The notes under the pieces are model-generated. The model was given only the letters and a program-made list of their open reading frames with translations. It did no database searches and was not told the DNA's origin. Below are positions 4,987 through 5,297 of a stretch of DNA of 5,297 nucleotides, one piece after another. The translations under genes were made by a program, and so were the position numbers. Source of the stretch: Acidobacteriota bacterium (GTDB lineage Bacteria; Acidobacteriota; Blastocatellia; Pyrinomonadales; Pyrinomonadaceae); assembly GCA_020201365.1 (NCBI GenBank), contig JAIVGV010000141.1, positions 1 through 5,297 on the forward strand. Reading direction: 5' to 3'. How positions within the stretch are numbered: the first letter of the stretch is position 1; each line of letters opens with the position of its first letter.

Positions 4987-5297
4987 TCAGCGCTTACGCG
5001 CGCCGCCCTTGCCGGCAGACTTCTTCGCCGACGAACGCGCCCGCGAAGACCCGCGCGCGCCCGACTTCTTCGCGCCGCCCTTCTTCGATGCCTTCTTGCC
5101 CGCACGCTTCTTCGCGGCAGATTCTTTCGCGCCCGCCTTCTTCGCGCCGCGTCCGCCCGCGTCCTTCGCGCGCGCGCTCCCCGCCTTCCCGCGCGCCCCT
5201 CCCATCAGCCGACGCACGCGCTCGGCTTCCGGCGACGACGCGGGATCGGTCTCGTCCCACGGCAGCTCCGGCGTCCCGCCCTCGCCCTGCGGCTGCC
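4987..5297 (-). CDS. C-terminal fragment of a protein with Lys/Arg-rich tail, probably topoisomerase I
   Basis: The frame is open from the window edge to a TGA at 4987-4989, giving 102 visible residues. The first 26 are acidic and proline-containing, with the motif PELPWDETD. The last 76 are extremely basic: 17 Lys and 11 Arg against one Asp and one Glu, with KK pairs spaced by Ala, Gly and Ser (for example AKKAGAKESAAKKRAGKKAS). Such tails bind DNA or RNA without sequence specificity and occur at the C-terminus of some TopA proteins, notably in actinobacteria, where lysine repeats support processive DNA relaxation. No TopA catalytic or zinc-ribbon sequence lies in this window. The topA call therefore rests on the commonly conserved topA-trmFO-xerC order plus the tail. 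Another DNA- or RNA-binding protein is possible. A GTG at 5217 is in frame but is most likely internal. Confidence 0.8.
   Translation of the reverse strand, partial: QPQGEGGTPELPWDETDPASSPEAERVRRLMGGARGKAGSARAKDAGGRGAKKAGAKESAAKKRAGKKASKKGGAKKSGARGSSRARSSAKKSAGKGGARKR

Noticed and set aside
4987..5217. Separate 76-residue basic protein starting at the GTG at 5217
   Set aside because: The frame stays open to the window edge with protein-like acidic/proline sequence upstream, so the GTG is most simply an internal valine codon of a larger protein.

Overview
The window looks like a chromosomal stretch from a high-GC member of the Acidobacteriota, possibly Blastocatellia-like. The evidence is the strongly GC-biased coding sequence, a secreted VWFA-related protein of the type abundant in Acidobacteriota, and the gene order. 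The phylum is an inference from protein style. No rRNA or other marker gene is present.

Every gene lies on the minus strand, so transcription runs from high to low coordinates. In that order the window holds: (1) the C-terminal end of a protein with a lysine/arginine-rich tail (4987-5297, cut by the window edge), probably DNA topoisomerase I by synteny; (2) a small, very acidic 55-residue ORF (4762-4929) with a near-perfect Shine-Dalgarno; (3) a 170-base gap with two stem-loop regions and a degenerate AT-rich heptamer array; (4) trmFO (3221-4591), the folate/FAD-dependent tRNA U54 methyltransferase; (5) a large secreted or membrane-anchored protein (1020-3302) joining a VWFA domain, a roughly 270-residue disordered linker and a TonB C-terminal domain; (6) xerC (29-988), a tyrosine recombinase with all six catalytic residues; (7) the start of a G-rich heptamer array (1-24) directly after the xerC stop.

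The backbone matches the widespread topA-trmFO-xerC(-hslV-hslU) cluster, which groups DNA topology, tRNA modification and chromosome dimer resolution. The unusual parts are the two extra genes: the acidic micro-ORF between the basic-tailed protein and trmFO, and the VWFA-TonB gene between trmFO and xerC. The trmFO/VWFA junction overlaps and the VWFA/xerC gap is about 31 bases, which suggests co-transcription of those three.

No tRNA, rRNA, CRISPR array, insertion sequence or clear intrinsic terminator was seen. No gap without a gene exceeds 300 bases. The least explained material is the acidic micro-ORF, the VWFA-TonB fusion, and the two 7-base-periodic intergenic arrays.
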